From assembly GCF_022458985.1 (NCBI RefSeq), contig NC_061774.1, forward strand, positions 14,250,616 to 14,314,615: a DNA stretch of 64,000 nucleotides, written 5' to 3'. The position numbers and the translations under genes were made by a program. How positions within the stretch are numbered: position 1 is the first letter of the stretch; each line of letters opens with the position of its first letter. The DNA is from Mugil cephalus (taxonomy: Eukaryota; Chordata; Actinopteri; Mugiliformes; Mugilidae). Shown here one piece after another: positions 35,201 through 46,947 of the stretch. The notes beneath the pieces are model-generated. The model made no database searches and was not told where the DNA came from. It was given only the letters and a program-made list of their open reading frames with translations.

Positions 35201-37999
35201 AACGTTACTAATCTAGTGGAATGTTTCATACACGTAAATTTAGACAAATTGCATAGTTTTCAGGGTTTGTGATTAATTCTGTGAGGGGTTTTGTTGCTGC
35301 AGAATTAGACAAGCGTGACACACTTCCTAATTGTTGAGGTTTGCATTTAATTGCAGATGCCGCAACACTAAAAATACCCTTCCGGTTTTAGACACGGCAT
35401 CCAGTAGTCGATAGTTACAGCGTATCGCTGTCCGGTGAAGGATCCTGTTGTGACAGTCATCCGTCCCTGGGGTTACAGATTGTACAATGAGTCACTGGGA
35501 TCTGGTCCACCATCAGCCTCCTCTGTCTCCGGACCTGGCACGCTCTGCCAGTCAAATAAACCTTATTTGGGACACTGCGCTGCTTCTCTGGCGTAGAAAA
35601 AAAAAGAAAAGACGTGAGCGACACACTCCTGCGTTTGATGGCGATGTGAAGCGGGATGTGTGGCAGGCATGTCCTAAACCGCTTGAGAGCACGGCGTGGA
35701 TGCGAGCAGCACAACAGAGACGTGCTCAGGCGGCTGTTGGATACTTTTCAGACAGCACCCCTGTGTTACCTGTCGCTGTCTAACTTTGTCAGACCTCCGT
35801 CTCTCTTGCTGTCTTTTTCATGTTCCTGCAGTGACAGTTGACACCTGTTGGTCCTGTTAGCTGCTGTTTCACTTCGCCCCTCTATCCTCTTCCACCTGCG
35901 GGCCTCTCGCTCTACCGCTGTCACCTTGTATTTCCATGAGACGCCATTCTCTGCCCTGACCATCTGTTGGGCCTTTTGAGGATGCTCGCCCCAATCATTT
36001 GGCCTGCTGCTCATTGGCAACACATCTATATAGTTGGTGCTCACAGCCAGCTCTTCACAGTCACACGGAACCACAGGAGCGCCCTGACAAAAACAAGCCC
36101 CTCTAAGATGTGTAAGTATTGTAGTTCGACATGAATGAGAATTTTGGACGTGCAACGCATTTTTATCGGAGTTGGAAAGACGTCTTGTTTTAGAGCTATG
36201 GTTGCGGTCGACTACGAAAGTTGGTCATTTTGAAGCATCACTTAATTTTGTCAAAACTGTTGCTCGCTATTGTCAAAGGTTGCCATTAAAAACCTCTGAT
36301 GGAATATAAAAATCTACTTCAATCCAACCTCCAGAGGAAGTACACAGTTTACACTGTACAACACTAAATAGTACTAAATAATAGCTCGAAGTGAAAAAGT
36401 CCAAAGACCTGCCTGATTAAATTGGCGCAGGTCATTTTCAGGGTATGTTTCTATATACAATAAGCTTATAAATTCAAGTACAGTGTGTTGTTAAGGATTA
36501 AGGCAATCCTTTTTTTTGTTTGTTTAGCTTAGTGACTCCTAAACTGAAAAAACAGCACATTATTGGTTGTTGTATTTCACACAAATGAAACAGGTACAAT
36601 TAGGAAATATGTAGATTTTTTTTTTTAAGTGTCTCTCTTGTAGCTCAATATCCAAGGCCCAAATTCTAAACTCTTAAATTCTTTAAGATCTAGCAAAGTG
36701 AAATCGTTTATTGATAATAAACAGTTTTATGTTGAATTTTGAATGTGGAGGACTTATTTGAAACATAATAGCAATGAGCTGAAATGTAAAGTAAAAAACA
36801 AGGCTAAAAAATAAACTAAACAGATGTATAATAAAACACTGTGCTTCTATCTCAGTATTTGTGTCACCTTCTGTGTATTATGACCTTCGTAGCTGTACTT
36901 CTCCCTTAAGAAATGTAAAAACCTCGTCAGCGTGTGCACTTTGTAACTCTTTCGAGAGTTGCACAAATACTGCATTTGTCATTCAGTCTTTCCTGCTGCA
37001 TCCACGGCGATAACTGCACTCCCAGCACATTTAAAGTTGTGTTTTCAACTGTGCATCCCCCCTCAACCCCACCCCCACCCCTCCCCGGATGATATTTGCT
37101 AGCCAAATCTCTCTTCAAATATTATTCATTCTTGGCTAAATGTGATAAGACAGCAGATGTAACTTCTGACGTACTGCAGCAGAAACTGTTGGCCAACTCC
37201 TCTGTCAGAGTCACAGACAGTCTAGACTGCCCGGCTGGGCTAAGGAGGGATAAACACGGTTACTAATTCACTGTCAGTTTCACACAGATTGTTGTCTTAC
37301 TTGATCCCTTCTCTCACTGTGATCTCAGATGGAAACTATAGTTCACCTTATAGAGCGCTGATATCGCTGTAATCCTCTTAGACATGTAGTCCACGGAGAA
37401 CAGTAATATTCTTGTAGCCTGCATCAGGAGGAAACACTCCACACTCCATTTGTCACATACTTTTGCTTTTGAGAAATGTAGTGTTCCTGCGCTGTGTGAG
37501 TTTCAGGCCTTTGGGCAGGAACTCTGTTGAGTCACTAACTCTTTTCTCCTGCGCCGGAACTTTAAGATAAGGTGTCTTTTCAGAGTCTTTGTGCATATTT
37601 TCATTGCAACATTTGTAGTGGATAACAAGTACTCCCAGCATGCTCTGCTTCCAGATTCAGGTTCAAGTGTCCTTGTTGGCGCCTCCCGTGAACTTTTCCA
37701 CCGTTACAGACGAAAATAAAACAACACAGGGAAACGAGATCTGTTAGCCTCGGTGTTATCTGCGTGATGCGAGGAATGCTATTATTTTCAGATTAACTGA
37801 GGAGTGTGCGCTGCGCGACAAAGCTGCTGAAGAGAGAGAAACTCTGCCGAGGGTGTTGTTGATTGTCAGTTCGTGATCAAAACAAACACCTGGCTGCCGT
37901 ACGTGGACTCAACCACTCTCAGACGCGTCCTTCACTGTTGACTCAGCAAGAGAAAAATAAAGGAGTAGTAGACGCATCGTCGTCTTCACAAATATCGAC
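35201..37999. other. Intergenic, no gene seen
   Basis: The ORFs at 35,487-35,783 (plus) and 35,766-36,155 (minus) have no domain and no flanking splice signals that link them. The first contains a P-P-L-S-P-D-L stretch followed by I-N-L-I-W-D that faintly recalls Tc1 transposase, but this is too weak to call. Confidence 0.4.
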
Positions 38000-38140
38000 C
38001 GAGGAGATATGAGTGCCGCACGGACGTTTTCAGAAAGGTCCTGAGTTCGATCCCACTGACTGTGTAGAGTGCGCGCGCTCCCTTTGCCTGGGTGGGTTTT
38101 CTGTAGGTTCTCCACAGACACTTGTTTGGCTAATTAGTGA
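38000..38140 (+). repeat. Teleost interspersed repeat, third copy (tRNA-like head)
   Basis: It contains 'aaggtcctgagttcgatccc' followed by a 'tgcctgggtgggttttctgt' block, the head part of the fish repeat whose tail part is present at 6,648-6,827. The GTTCGATCC word is B-box-like, which suggests a tRNA-derived SINE head. No cloverleaf can be formed, so it is not a tRNA gene. Confidence 0.6.
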
Positions 38141-38263
38141 TTCTAAGAAGACACACGAGAACGAATAGAGAATTAATGCAGGAAAATAAAAAATATATCC
38201 AAACAACAACGCACCTGCACGGCCACAATAACACAAACGTGTTAATTAGCCTGCTAATTAACA

Positions 38264-38690
38264 CACGCTGATCAAACAAAACATTATGACCACCTTTCTA
38301 ATATCGTGCAGGTCTCCTTTGTGTCTCCAAAACAGTAGTGACTCATCAGAGAATGGACACGAGTCTTCTGAGGGTGTCCTGTGGTGTCTGGTAACACATT
38401 GTTGTTAGTGGGGGGTGTTTGGTTCTGGGGGTCACTGTGCATCAGACTTGCCCCAGTGCATCCCACATTTTCTTGATCAGTTTAGGATCTAGTGAATTTG
38501 GAGGCCAGGTCAACACCTTGTGCTGTTTTTCATGTATTTTTGAGTTGTACCTAAATCACTTTTGCACGTGTGTCCACGTCAGACTGCATCCTGCCAGGGA
38601 TGGAGCCATCAAGGAGTGTCTTTGCTGTGGGGTGGGGGTGCCTGGTCTGGTCTAGGACGTTTGTGTCATTAGTGGACAGATTAATGGAGA
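38264..38690 (-). mobile_element. Degenerate Tc1/mariner-like transposon relic (copy D)
   Basis: Reverse-complement match to copies A and B: the terminus 'aacattatgaccacctttct', then 'gactcatcagagaatggaca', then the catalytic-domain remnant 'ggaggccaggtcaacacctt'. Unlike copy B it lacks the (AC)n array. There are multiple frame breaks and no functional product. Confidence 0.7.
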
Positions 38691-41340
38691 GAGACAGGAA
38701 ATTATGGGCGACAGAACGGGGGTGACTGGGTTAGCAATGAGGACTGGGGCCTCGGTTTGTGCAACACCTGTTTCTTAGGTTTGAATTTGAATTTACAAGG
38801 GAAATTCTTGAACGAAGCAAATCTGATACTGACCTAATTTATACTGTGATAAATATAAATGTCAGCCAAGGTAACATAAATAACAGGGAGAGAATCTGAA
38901 AAAGAAATACAGATACAAGGAAGAAGAAAGAGGGTCGGCGAAAAGAAACATGGGGGGAAAAAACTTCCATGGTCCAAATGGAAAAAGTTGAATAGCAAAC
39001 ACATGTTGGAAGCAGACCAAAAAAAAAAAAAAAAACTCTATATACAATTCATTTTGATTATATAGACAGACATAACGAAAGACCAGCACAGTTGTGTATT
39101 TTTGTTTCAGTGCTATACACAGATCTGCACAAACATTTCTGAAGCCAGCTGGTCTCATTATCAGATATCGCTGATTCCCAACGCAAGTACCTACTAATGA
39201 GTACGACATGCTTTTATTCACCTCTCATAACTGGAAACTGCATGCTATGCTGCTGATAATGTATTCCGTGTTTAATTCAACTCCATGTATGGGCAGCGGC
39301 GTGTTCCGAGGCTCATCAGGGATTTTAGTTGTCTCCATAAATCTCCCGTTGTGGCGATCTGAACTTGGACCACCTTTTCCAGCTGAATTAGGGTTTAACG
39401 CTGTGGCAATATTTGTGTTCTCGGAATTAATGAACCCCTCGTGTAACGCTAAGTAACTGACAAAAATGACGTGGCTTTGAGCGCTGCTGTGCACTTTGCG
39501 TTATTACCGACATAATGACTTCCCACTTTCATCGGGAATGTTCAGTCAAGACTCCGTGATGTTTTTCAGTATTTATAGAAGTGCAGCCTCCTGAGAACAA
39601 AAGCTAAGGATGATTTCGAAAGTGCAAAAGTGCACACAGCGGTAAGGCAAACAGCCTTTCATACGGAGGTAACCACCCTAATAAAGTCCTCACGTTGTGG
39701 AATAGAGTTCAGGGGGTTGTGTGTGTCTGACTAAGATGACTCAGCCGGCCTGATATTCCTCACAGGGTGTAATGGCTGAAGGCATTGAGGCTAATAGCTC
39801 TATTCATCCGGTCACACGTGACCACAGGGTAAAAATTTGCATTTCTATGAAAAGCAAGCACAATTTACAGAATAATACTTACTCTTTCCCTAGAATATCT
39901 TATGTCCACATTGGGAACAAATATTAAACCTTAGTTTGGTAGTCATTGTTGGTGCAGATATAATGTTCTTCAAATAAAATAGCACTGCATTATAAATAAG
40001 GATAGAAGCTGCACATTTTCTACAGCTTAAAACAATGTGCTTATCAGTGTTTTGCGATCATCCAGAACACTAATGTGTGTATATGTGCCCCAGCTCCCCA
40101 TTTAACAGGAAGATGTTTTCATTCCCATCCGGAAAGAAAACTCTAGAATATCATGCGGCGCGAGTTTTATGTCATTGACGGATGACTTACAAATACAAAA
40201 TTGCAATGTTTCTTATTACTTAGGCCTGACGCTGTTTTTATATGCCTGCTCACAAACTGTCGCACATGCACCTCCATTAATCACAGACGTTGCATGAGAA
40301 GAGGGCCAAGCCAGCATTCCCTGGGGATGTTTTTTTTTTTTTTTTTGTAATCAGAGTCAACTGGGATGCCATCCTGCAAATAGAAAAAAAAAGACTGTAT
40401 GAGCTAAAGCTTCCAAAGTTAGAAAAAACAATCATGTGAATAATAAACAGAAGTTCGATCGCTGCAGGCATCCTGAGCATCATTTCCATATTTCTAAATG
40501 TTTTGCATGACATGAGTGCACTCCAGTGGCGAGGAGCGATATCACATTTATCTATTAATAAGAACTCAATATGGTAGGATGTTTAGTGCTTCAGTCTCCA
40601 TTATTTTTGCTTATTTAACTGTTTGATTATGGCATTGAATTCATTCAAGTATTTGATCAATAATTCCATTGTGTTTTTCCGCCTTGCACGCGTCATTTTG
40701 GTCTGCCATATTTGGACAATGGCAACTTTAACAACGATAATATGGACGTCTTGACCCTGAAGTCCCGATAGTCCGGAAAACCAATTTAAACAAATCTAAA
40801 CAAAGCAAAACATAGGCATCAGCCATTCATCATTCGTGTTATTAGCTTTGCCGTCTCATATATCAAAAAGTCTTGTGTGAAAAGAGCTAATTGGCTACTT
40901 TAACCTTTTCAGGAGCCTATTTGTTATTATGACCAACAGGAAAGAGACTAGTGAGACTGAATCTGATCTATTTTACCTGATGGCAAAAATGCCTTCAGAG
41001 TGGAGACCTCCTGACGGATAGACTAAATATTGTACTTTTTGGTTCAAAGGCTAATATTCAGTGTGTTTTTTCGTGACATACATTACAATTCCTTCGTGGC
41101 ATTATCTTAATTAGGCGACCAGTCTGCCCTCGCTGTCATCGAAGGGTAGTTCAATGTCATCAAGTGAAAACGAAAGCAAGCAACGTGATTGCACTCCAGC
41201 ACAGCAGGTGGAGATGATAGCAGTGACCAGTGTGTGTGACGGCAGAAGAAGAGCAACAAACAAACCAGGAAGTGTCAACTTTCAGACGTGCTTGCACGAA
41301 AACATGATGGGGAACTGCTCAATCGCGGAAGTTTTTCTTT
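38691..41340. other. Intergenic region upstream of simc1
   Basis: AT-rich DNA with poly-A (39,020-39,035) and poly-T (40,330-40,346) runs. There are no linked coding exons. The final 300 bp presumably includes the simc1 promoter, but no TATA or CCAAT element stands out. Confidence 0.45.
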
Positions 41341-41350
41341 GTTTTAGGCT

Positions 41351-41440
41351 ATGGCGACTGTCGTGGGTCGGCTTCGGGCGATGGTTTACTGCAGCTCTGC
41401 CTTAGCTGCAAACGCTTCTGTCTGCTGCGGGGCCGAGTGA
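41351..41440 (+). promoter_or_regulatory. Upstream ORF in the simc1 leader
   Basis: An ATG at 41,351 opens a 29-codon ORF (M-A-T-V-V-G-R-L-R-A-M...) that stops at TGA 41,438-41,440, thirteen bases before the simc1 ATG. If the transcript starts upstream, this would be a uORF with a very short gap to the main start. A donor-like GA|GTGAGT overlaps its stop, so the stretch could instead be a separate leader exon. Confidence 0.3.
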
Positions 41441-41453
41441 GTCGGGGGAAGAC

Positions 41454-44400
41454 ATGGATGAAGTGATCACTCTGAGCTCGGACGACTCTGATGTGGAAAT
41501 CGTCGGCTCCACCGCTGGATTCTTTAGCAAGCCCGACCCGCTGCCGCTGTCCGATGTTCGAGTTGACGTCGATGCAATGAACGTCAACGTCCCACCGGTG
41601 AGTGAACGGAGCACCGTTACCGTAGAAACGAGCTGACCACTTTACTGTAGCCGTTTTAAATGTCGCTGCTGCTTTTAGGAAGAAAACCCGACACGGGCTA
41701 AACTTTAAATTTAGCTAACCTTTTAAAATATCGTTAAACCTTCTCGGGAAATGCGATGTTAAGAAAGTAGAAATAGGGAAAGGTTTTCCTGTATTTTGAC
41801 ATAAATACACCTTGACACCAGTGAAGAATTAATTTTGAAGTCAATTAAACTGAATAGTTTTTTGTGTTTGTGAGATATGCAAGAGTTTCCCTCAAGTCCC
41901 GATTGCCTCTGATGGTATGTAAGCCACTGCATTCTTTATTTTAATTTTCTCTGTTTATTCCCCTGCTTTTCTAGCGTTATATTGACCTCACAGATCCAAG
42001 ATGGAGGCCTCCAGGGCTGAAGTTGCGCACAAGACAGAATTCCACTGGAAAGCCAGTTGTCGACTTAACTGAGAGCGATTCAAATGGTGCAGAACAGAAG
42101 ACCAAGGGTAACTTGGTCCTAGGTGGCTGTCCTTTAAAAGTAGAAAGTGTCGACGTAATTCAAAACCCAGATAAGCAAGACTTCAACTCGCAGAAGGCCT
42201 CTTCAGTAGATGGTGTTGTCGCTCCGAAGCAGGAGTGTGGAAACTTAAAGTCGTTTCAGAGACGTTTGAATAAGGCCCCGCGAAGACAGAGACGCTATAG
42301 AGCCTACCACAAACTGGCTGTGAAGTTGCCACGAGTGCCTTTTCTTGAAACTCATATCGCAGACCTTAAGATGCCAAGGTGTTACGTCAGCTTAACCAAA
42401 GATTGCACGCGCATGTCACTGTGCTTCAGAGAAGTGAACGTCGACAGCAAAGCATCGGATTGTGTTAACCATTCAAGGACTGTTACCCCACCGCAGGTTC
42501 CTCACATGGAGCCAAATGTGGTTGAATCACTGATCGGATCAGGGCAGCAAGAGCATGAGTTTGCAAGCTCACCGTTGCAAGATCAGAGATCTTCGGACTG
42601 TAGGAGCCCCGCTGGCTCTTATTGCTCAGATAAAGGAAGCTCTTTTGAGCACAGCACTCGTGGGGGTGAGTGGGATGACTTTTGCTCACCGGAGCGTGTC
42701 CCATCCCCAACCGTCGCTTCTTTAACTCCACATAAAGAAGTCCTCTGCGCCAACCTGGAGCAACTGGAACTAAACCAAGTGGAATCGAGACAGAGCCGTC
42801 TCTCCGTTCAGTCGCCTCCCCCCCGCTCTCCTTCTAACAGGCTGAACTCTTCTGAGCCCTTCGAACCCGATTCTCTCCCCAATACAAGGCCTGCAACTCA
42901 TAAATTTAAGAGTGAAGCCGACCCGCCGCCTACTTCTGGACATGTATCGGGTGAAAATGAACATGAATGGCAGCTGGAGACTGAACCATACCGGGACGAT
43001 AGCCCGGTCTCGTTTCTATGGCAAGAGGGAAGTGATGGAGAAGACATGGATGCGGACAACAGGTTCGGCATGGACTTCAGGGCAGTCAGCAGGGAAGACA
43101 GGCATTTCGTTTGCCCTGTCGCACTCAGGAAAATAATGTCTGGACCAGCTCAGTCCCTGGTAAGAGACGTCTCCCCAGATTCTTATATTAGTACTTTTCT
43201 GTTTCTCTCATTATGTTTCATGGGATGCTCTGTTGTTGTTTGTTTCTCAGATTGATGAGGATGATGAAGGCTTTGGAACTCCAGAGGTGCTCTGCCGTCA
43301 GAGCTTGAGCCTGGTTTACAGCACCATCGACGAGAACTACACGGAGGGAACTCTGCAGCTCTTGTCGGACCTTCTCCAGCCGGGCTACTACCCCCCCAAA
43401 GACATCACCAACCACCTGCTCCGCGGCATTCTGCTCGACCCACAGTGTCCCCATCACCTCTGTGTGCAGGCCTTTAATCTGCTGATGAGGACGCAGAGGT
43501 AAGAGGACCACAGGAATAAAAGTTAATAGGAGTGCATTATTTGTAGCATTTGCTGTTTCAGCGGCGTAGTCTTCTCTTTATGATCTTTCTTCCCCTTTCA
43601 TCTTTGAATTCCAAGATTAAAGGCACTTTTTGATTGCAGACTTCACATGGCTAATAAAGGAAATGTTCCATGGGACTGGGAGTTGCTGACCTCAGTCATG
43701 GCCAACCAGGTACTACAGCAAGTATCAAAATATATGAATATCAGAAATGTGGCTATGAATTTGATGACTGGACTTAATTTGATGAAGTACAGACTTGGAC
43801 CGCAGACTTGAGTGTTGTTTCCACCCAGACAGACCTCTTCCTGTTTTTTTTTTTTTTTAACACAGCAGCAGTTTGGGCCATTGACAACAAAAAAAATAAA
43901 AGATGGCATAGTCAGACTGAGGTGAACCCTCAGATAGATAGATAGCTGGATAGGTCCACTGTGTTCAGGTTGAGGTGGTTGCATGAGACATTTAATAGTC
44001 CAAACCTCAAAATTACTGAAACTACACACGAAAAATGAATTTAACAGGAATGAAAGCTATCATATTTGATATAGATCACACTATCACTTAAAACTCAGAA
44101 TTTAGGGCTCGGGACTTGACATGAGTAAAAAGACATGAGACTGCCAGTGTATGATATACAACATAACTTATATGCCAACAAGACGTTAAGATGCAAACAT
44201 ATGACGGATCTCATTTGTAGTTTTATCATCTGTTGCCCTTGTCAGGACAACGCAAAGAGACATCGATGTGAGATTGTGCGCATGCTCCTTGAGTACATCG
44301 TACAGACTCTGGAGGACGACTTTCAGGCCAAACGTGCAACATCTTCTCTCCACCAGTCGATCGCAAAGACAACACTGTCATGTGATCAGCAGTTTCCGAG

Positions 44401-46947
44401 GGTCAGGTGAGTTTGACGACCAGAAAGGTAACTTTGGACTTGCGTAAGCATTTCAGTGGTGAGATATAAGCAGTTGCCAAAACCCAGTTTAGTTCTATGT
44501 CTTTTTCTTTTGTTACAGGGAAGTCGTGAAGTGGTTGTTTTCTGCCATCATGAAATCGACAGAGCATGCAGGGAGCAGAGAAACAACCAGAGAGAAAGAC
44601 GAATACAATAGGTGAATTAGGAGTTTAGAAATATTTTTTTTGTGATGTAATTGTAGCAAGTTATATATCTATTTTTTTTTTTTTTTTTTTACATTACACT
44701 TCTCTGCGCCCTTCAGAATGGTGTCCATCTTCCAGAGGATGCTGTCTCTCGCCCTGGACGTGGATCGTTCTCCTGCTCTGAACTCTGCCAAACTGTCTCA
44801 AGAGCTCTTCCATATGCTCGTCAGCAATGTGCCTCAGCGAGCGCACAGGTGAGGAGGATGGAAATAAGGCTGCTGAACGAGGCTAAACGAGCTCAGATTA
44901 TATTCTCAATTAAAATAATGTGCAAGTGGCAAAAGATGATTGAAGAAAGTTTCCACTAGAAGTAGTAATAGTTCATGTGTTTTTGAACCTCACTTTCCAG
45001 AGATCCAAACTAGAGCTAGGCCTTCATTCACAGTAGTATAATTGTCCTTATTTAGCCATATTAACATTTACTTGCAGCTGTAGCAGAGCAGGACGATAAC
45101 TGCTGGATGATGAAACGCTTTTCACTACTATGTAGCACTGAAATGTCACCGGAGACTGAGGACTTTCATATTATTTCATCAGTGGGTCAGACTTAACCAC
45201 CACTGAATTACCTCATTTGACAATAGATAACTTTAAAGACACTGGTTTAAATGACAGTCTTGAGACTGGCACTTATGAATAGCTCTTCTGGGTCAATCTG
45301 CATTTAATGTGTTATTCCCGCTTGTTTTTTTTCAATTGTCAAAACTTTAAATGGATTAAACTGAAACACCGGACATAAAATTTAAAATCATAAAATAAAA
45401 AAAGACATATTGTTTTATTATTTATCTGATTATTTTTAGGAAATTGTCTAGTTAAAACTTAAAGATACCTTGCAACAAAAAATAAGTTTTAATTTTACAA
45501 TAGTATGAATTTTATTTCACTATAACAAAACGTTTCAAATTATTCTAATTGCACAGTCTGTGTCCTTCGCCCAGCTTTTTAAGCTATCTGTAACTAATCT
45601 AGTCTATTTTCGACACTCAGGATGTTGTTGCTGGAGAGCCTGCAGAGCAAGCTGCTGAGATGTAAGCTGTTAGAACATCTGTTGGACTATGCATGCCCAT
45701 TAAAAGTCTCCCTGCCTATGTCGCTCAATCTGCTCCTCCACTTTCTGAAGAACTGCACTCTGGCACCAGACCCGATGGTGAATATCACACTGTTAAATCT
45801 TTTCTTCACATTTATTTTCTCTTCGCTGATAATAACGTCCGCCTGGTGTACATTGCAAAGACAGATATGTATTGTCACATTAAAGGTTATATATATAACT
45901 TTAACGAATACAAACAGCAACAGCAACCAACAGCGAAGGTTCAGTGAAACTGATACGTGATTTTTTTCTCCAGGATGGGACTGAGAGGTGGCAGAAGTGG
46001 GAAGAGTTGGTCCATCTCCTCTGGATGCTGCTCCTCAGCTACAACAAGGCAATGAAAGGTGCGGTGCTGGTGAATGGTGGAACTGTGTTAATGTAAAATT
46101 ACCACATACTTCAGTTTGTGGTTGTTGTGTTGTTCTCGATAGTTTCGTTTATGTTGTACTGCATACTGTAAAACATCCTTTTAACAAAGCCGTACTTAGT
46201 CTTTTTGTTTTGATGTGCAGGTGTATATTATATATAATCTTTAGCATCCAAACACTGACATTATGTCTCCAGGTTAATCCCTCTAGGTCATAATAACTTG
46301 TTGCACAGTGTCCCTTAATGCAGGCGTGTCAAACTCATTTTAGTTCAGGGGCCACATTTAGCCCAATTTGATCTCAATGGGGCCAGACCAGTAACAGAAT
46401 AGCTTAATAACTGGTAAATGAGGACAACTCCAAATGTTTCCTTTTGCTTTAGTGCAAAAAAGTACAGCTACATGTAATGAACAACCATGAATTTCTTAAG
46501 AAGTGCAAGGTGCAAGTGCAATTTCTTATTTTATCAAATATTTTCAGCTGATATCTTCAGTGTAATTTTTGCAAATTTATCTGACGGGCCAGATTGGACC
46601 CTCTGGTAGGCCAGTTTTGGCCCCCGGGCCTTATGTTTGACACCTCTGCCTTAATGTCAAACCATTTAAGCAAGAAGTAAAATTATTTTAACCTCTCAAA
46701 CTTTCTTCCTAACGTGTACCATGTGTTATCAACAGGGTATCTGTGCAGCTCATTCCCTGACCAAAGAGCCAGAGCTGGCACGTTGGTCTACAAGCCGGAC
46801 GACAAGTTGTCAAAGCCCGCAGTCCGTGAAGCTGTGGAGGCCTTCCTGTCCAGATCCCAGGCTGACCTCGGCCAAGCTCTACCTTTTCATGTGGAAGAGT
46901 CTCTAACTTATCTACAGGATCACCTGCTGGACGTCTGTCAGTGTTAA
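41454..46947 (+). CDS. simc1: SUMO-interacting motifs containing protein 1 (SIMC1), 10 coding exons
   Basis: Exons joined by GT-AG sites in consistent phase: 41454-41597, 41975-43159, 43251-43498, 43640-43709, 44246-44406, 44519-44611, 44717-44848, 45621-45777, 45974-46058, 46736-46947 (2,487 nt, 828 aa; human SIMC1 is 872 aa). The start ATG has G at -3 and +4. Four SUMO-interaction motifs lie in the first 84 residues: VITL (4-7) and VEIV (14-17) in exon 1, YIDL (50-53) and VVDL (76-79) in exon 2, each next to acidic or Ser residues. Residues about 90-430 are disordered and Ser/Pro-rich. Residues 444-828 form the conserved all-helical Nse5-like domain, with the P-W-D-W-E-L-L-T-S-V-M signature. 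Family knowledge: SIMC1 pairs with SLF2 to bring SMC5/6 to SUMO-rich nuclear sites. SLF2 is the nearest paralogue; the N-terminal SIM cluster and the cnot6 linkage favour SIMC1. Confidence 0.88.
46321..46648 (+). mobile_element. hAT-type MITE in the last simc1 intron, with intact target-site duplication
   Basis: 328 bp with inverted ends CAGGCGTGTCAAACTCA and (reverse of right end) CAGAGGTGTCAAACATAAG. It is flanked by a perfect 8-bp duplication CCTTAATG (46,313-46,320 and 46,649-46,656), the length expected for hAT transposition. The interior has the fish phrases 'cagggg-ccacat' and 'ggcccccgggcctt'. There is no coding capacity, so it was mobilised in trans. It sits in intron 9 (46,059-46,735) and leaves both splice sites intact. 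Confidence 0.9.

Noticed and set aside
35487..35783. ORF faintly recalling Tc1 transposase (S-P-D-L ... I-N-L-I-W-D)
   Set aside because: Only two short words match, the spacing is wrong and nothing else of a transposon is present nearby.
38030..38060. tRNA-like GTTCGATCCC word
   Set aside because: No acceptor stem, anticodon arm or A box can be fitted. It belongs to a dispersed fish repeat.
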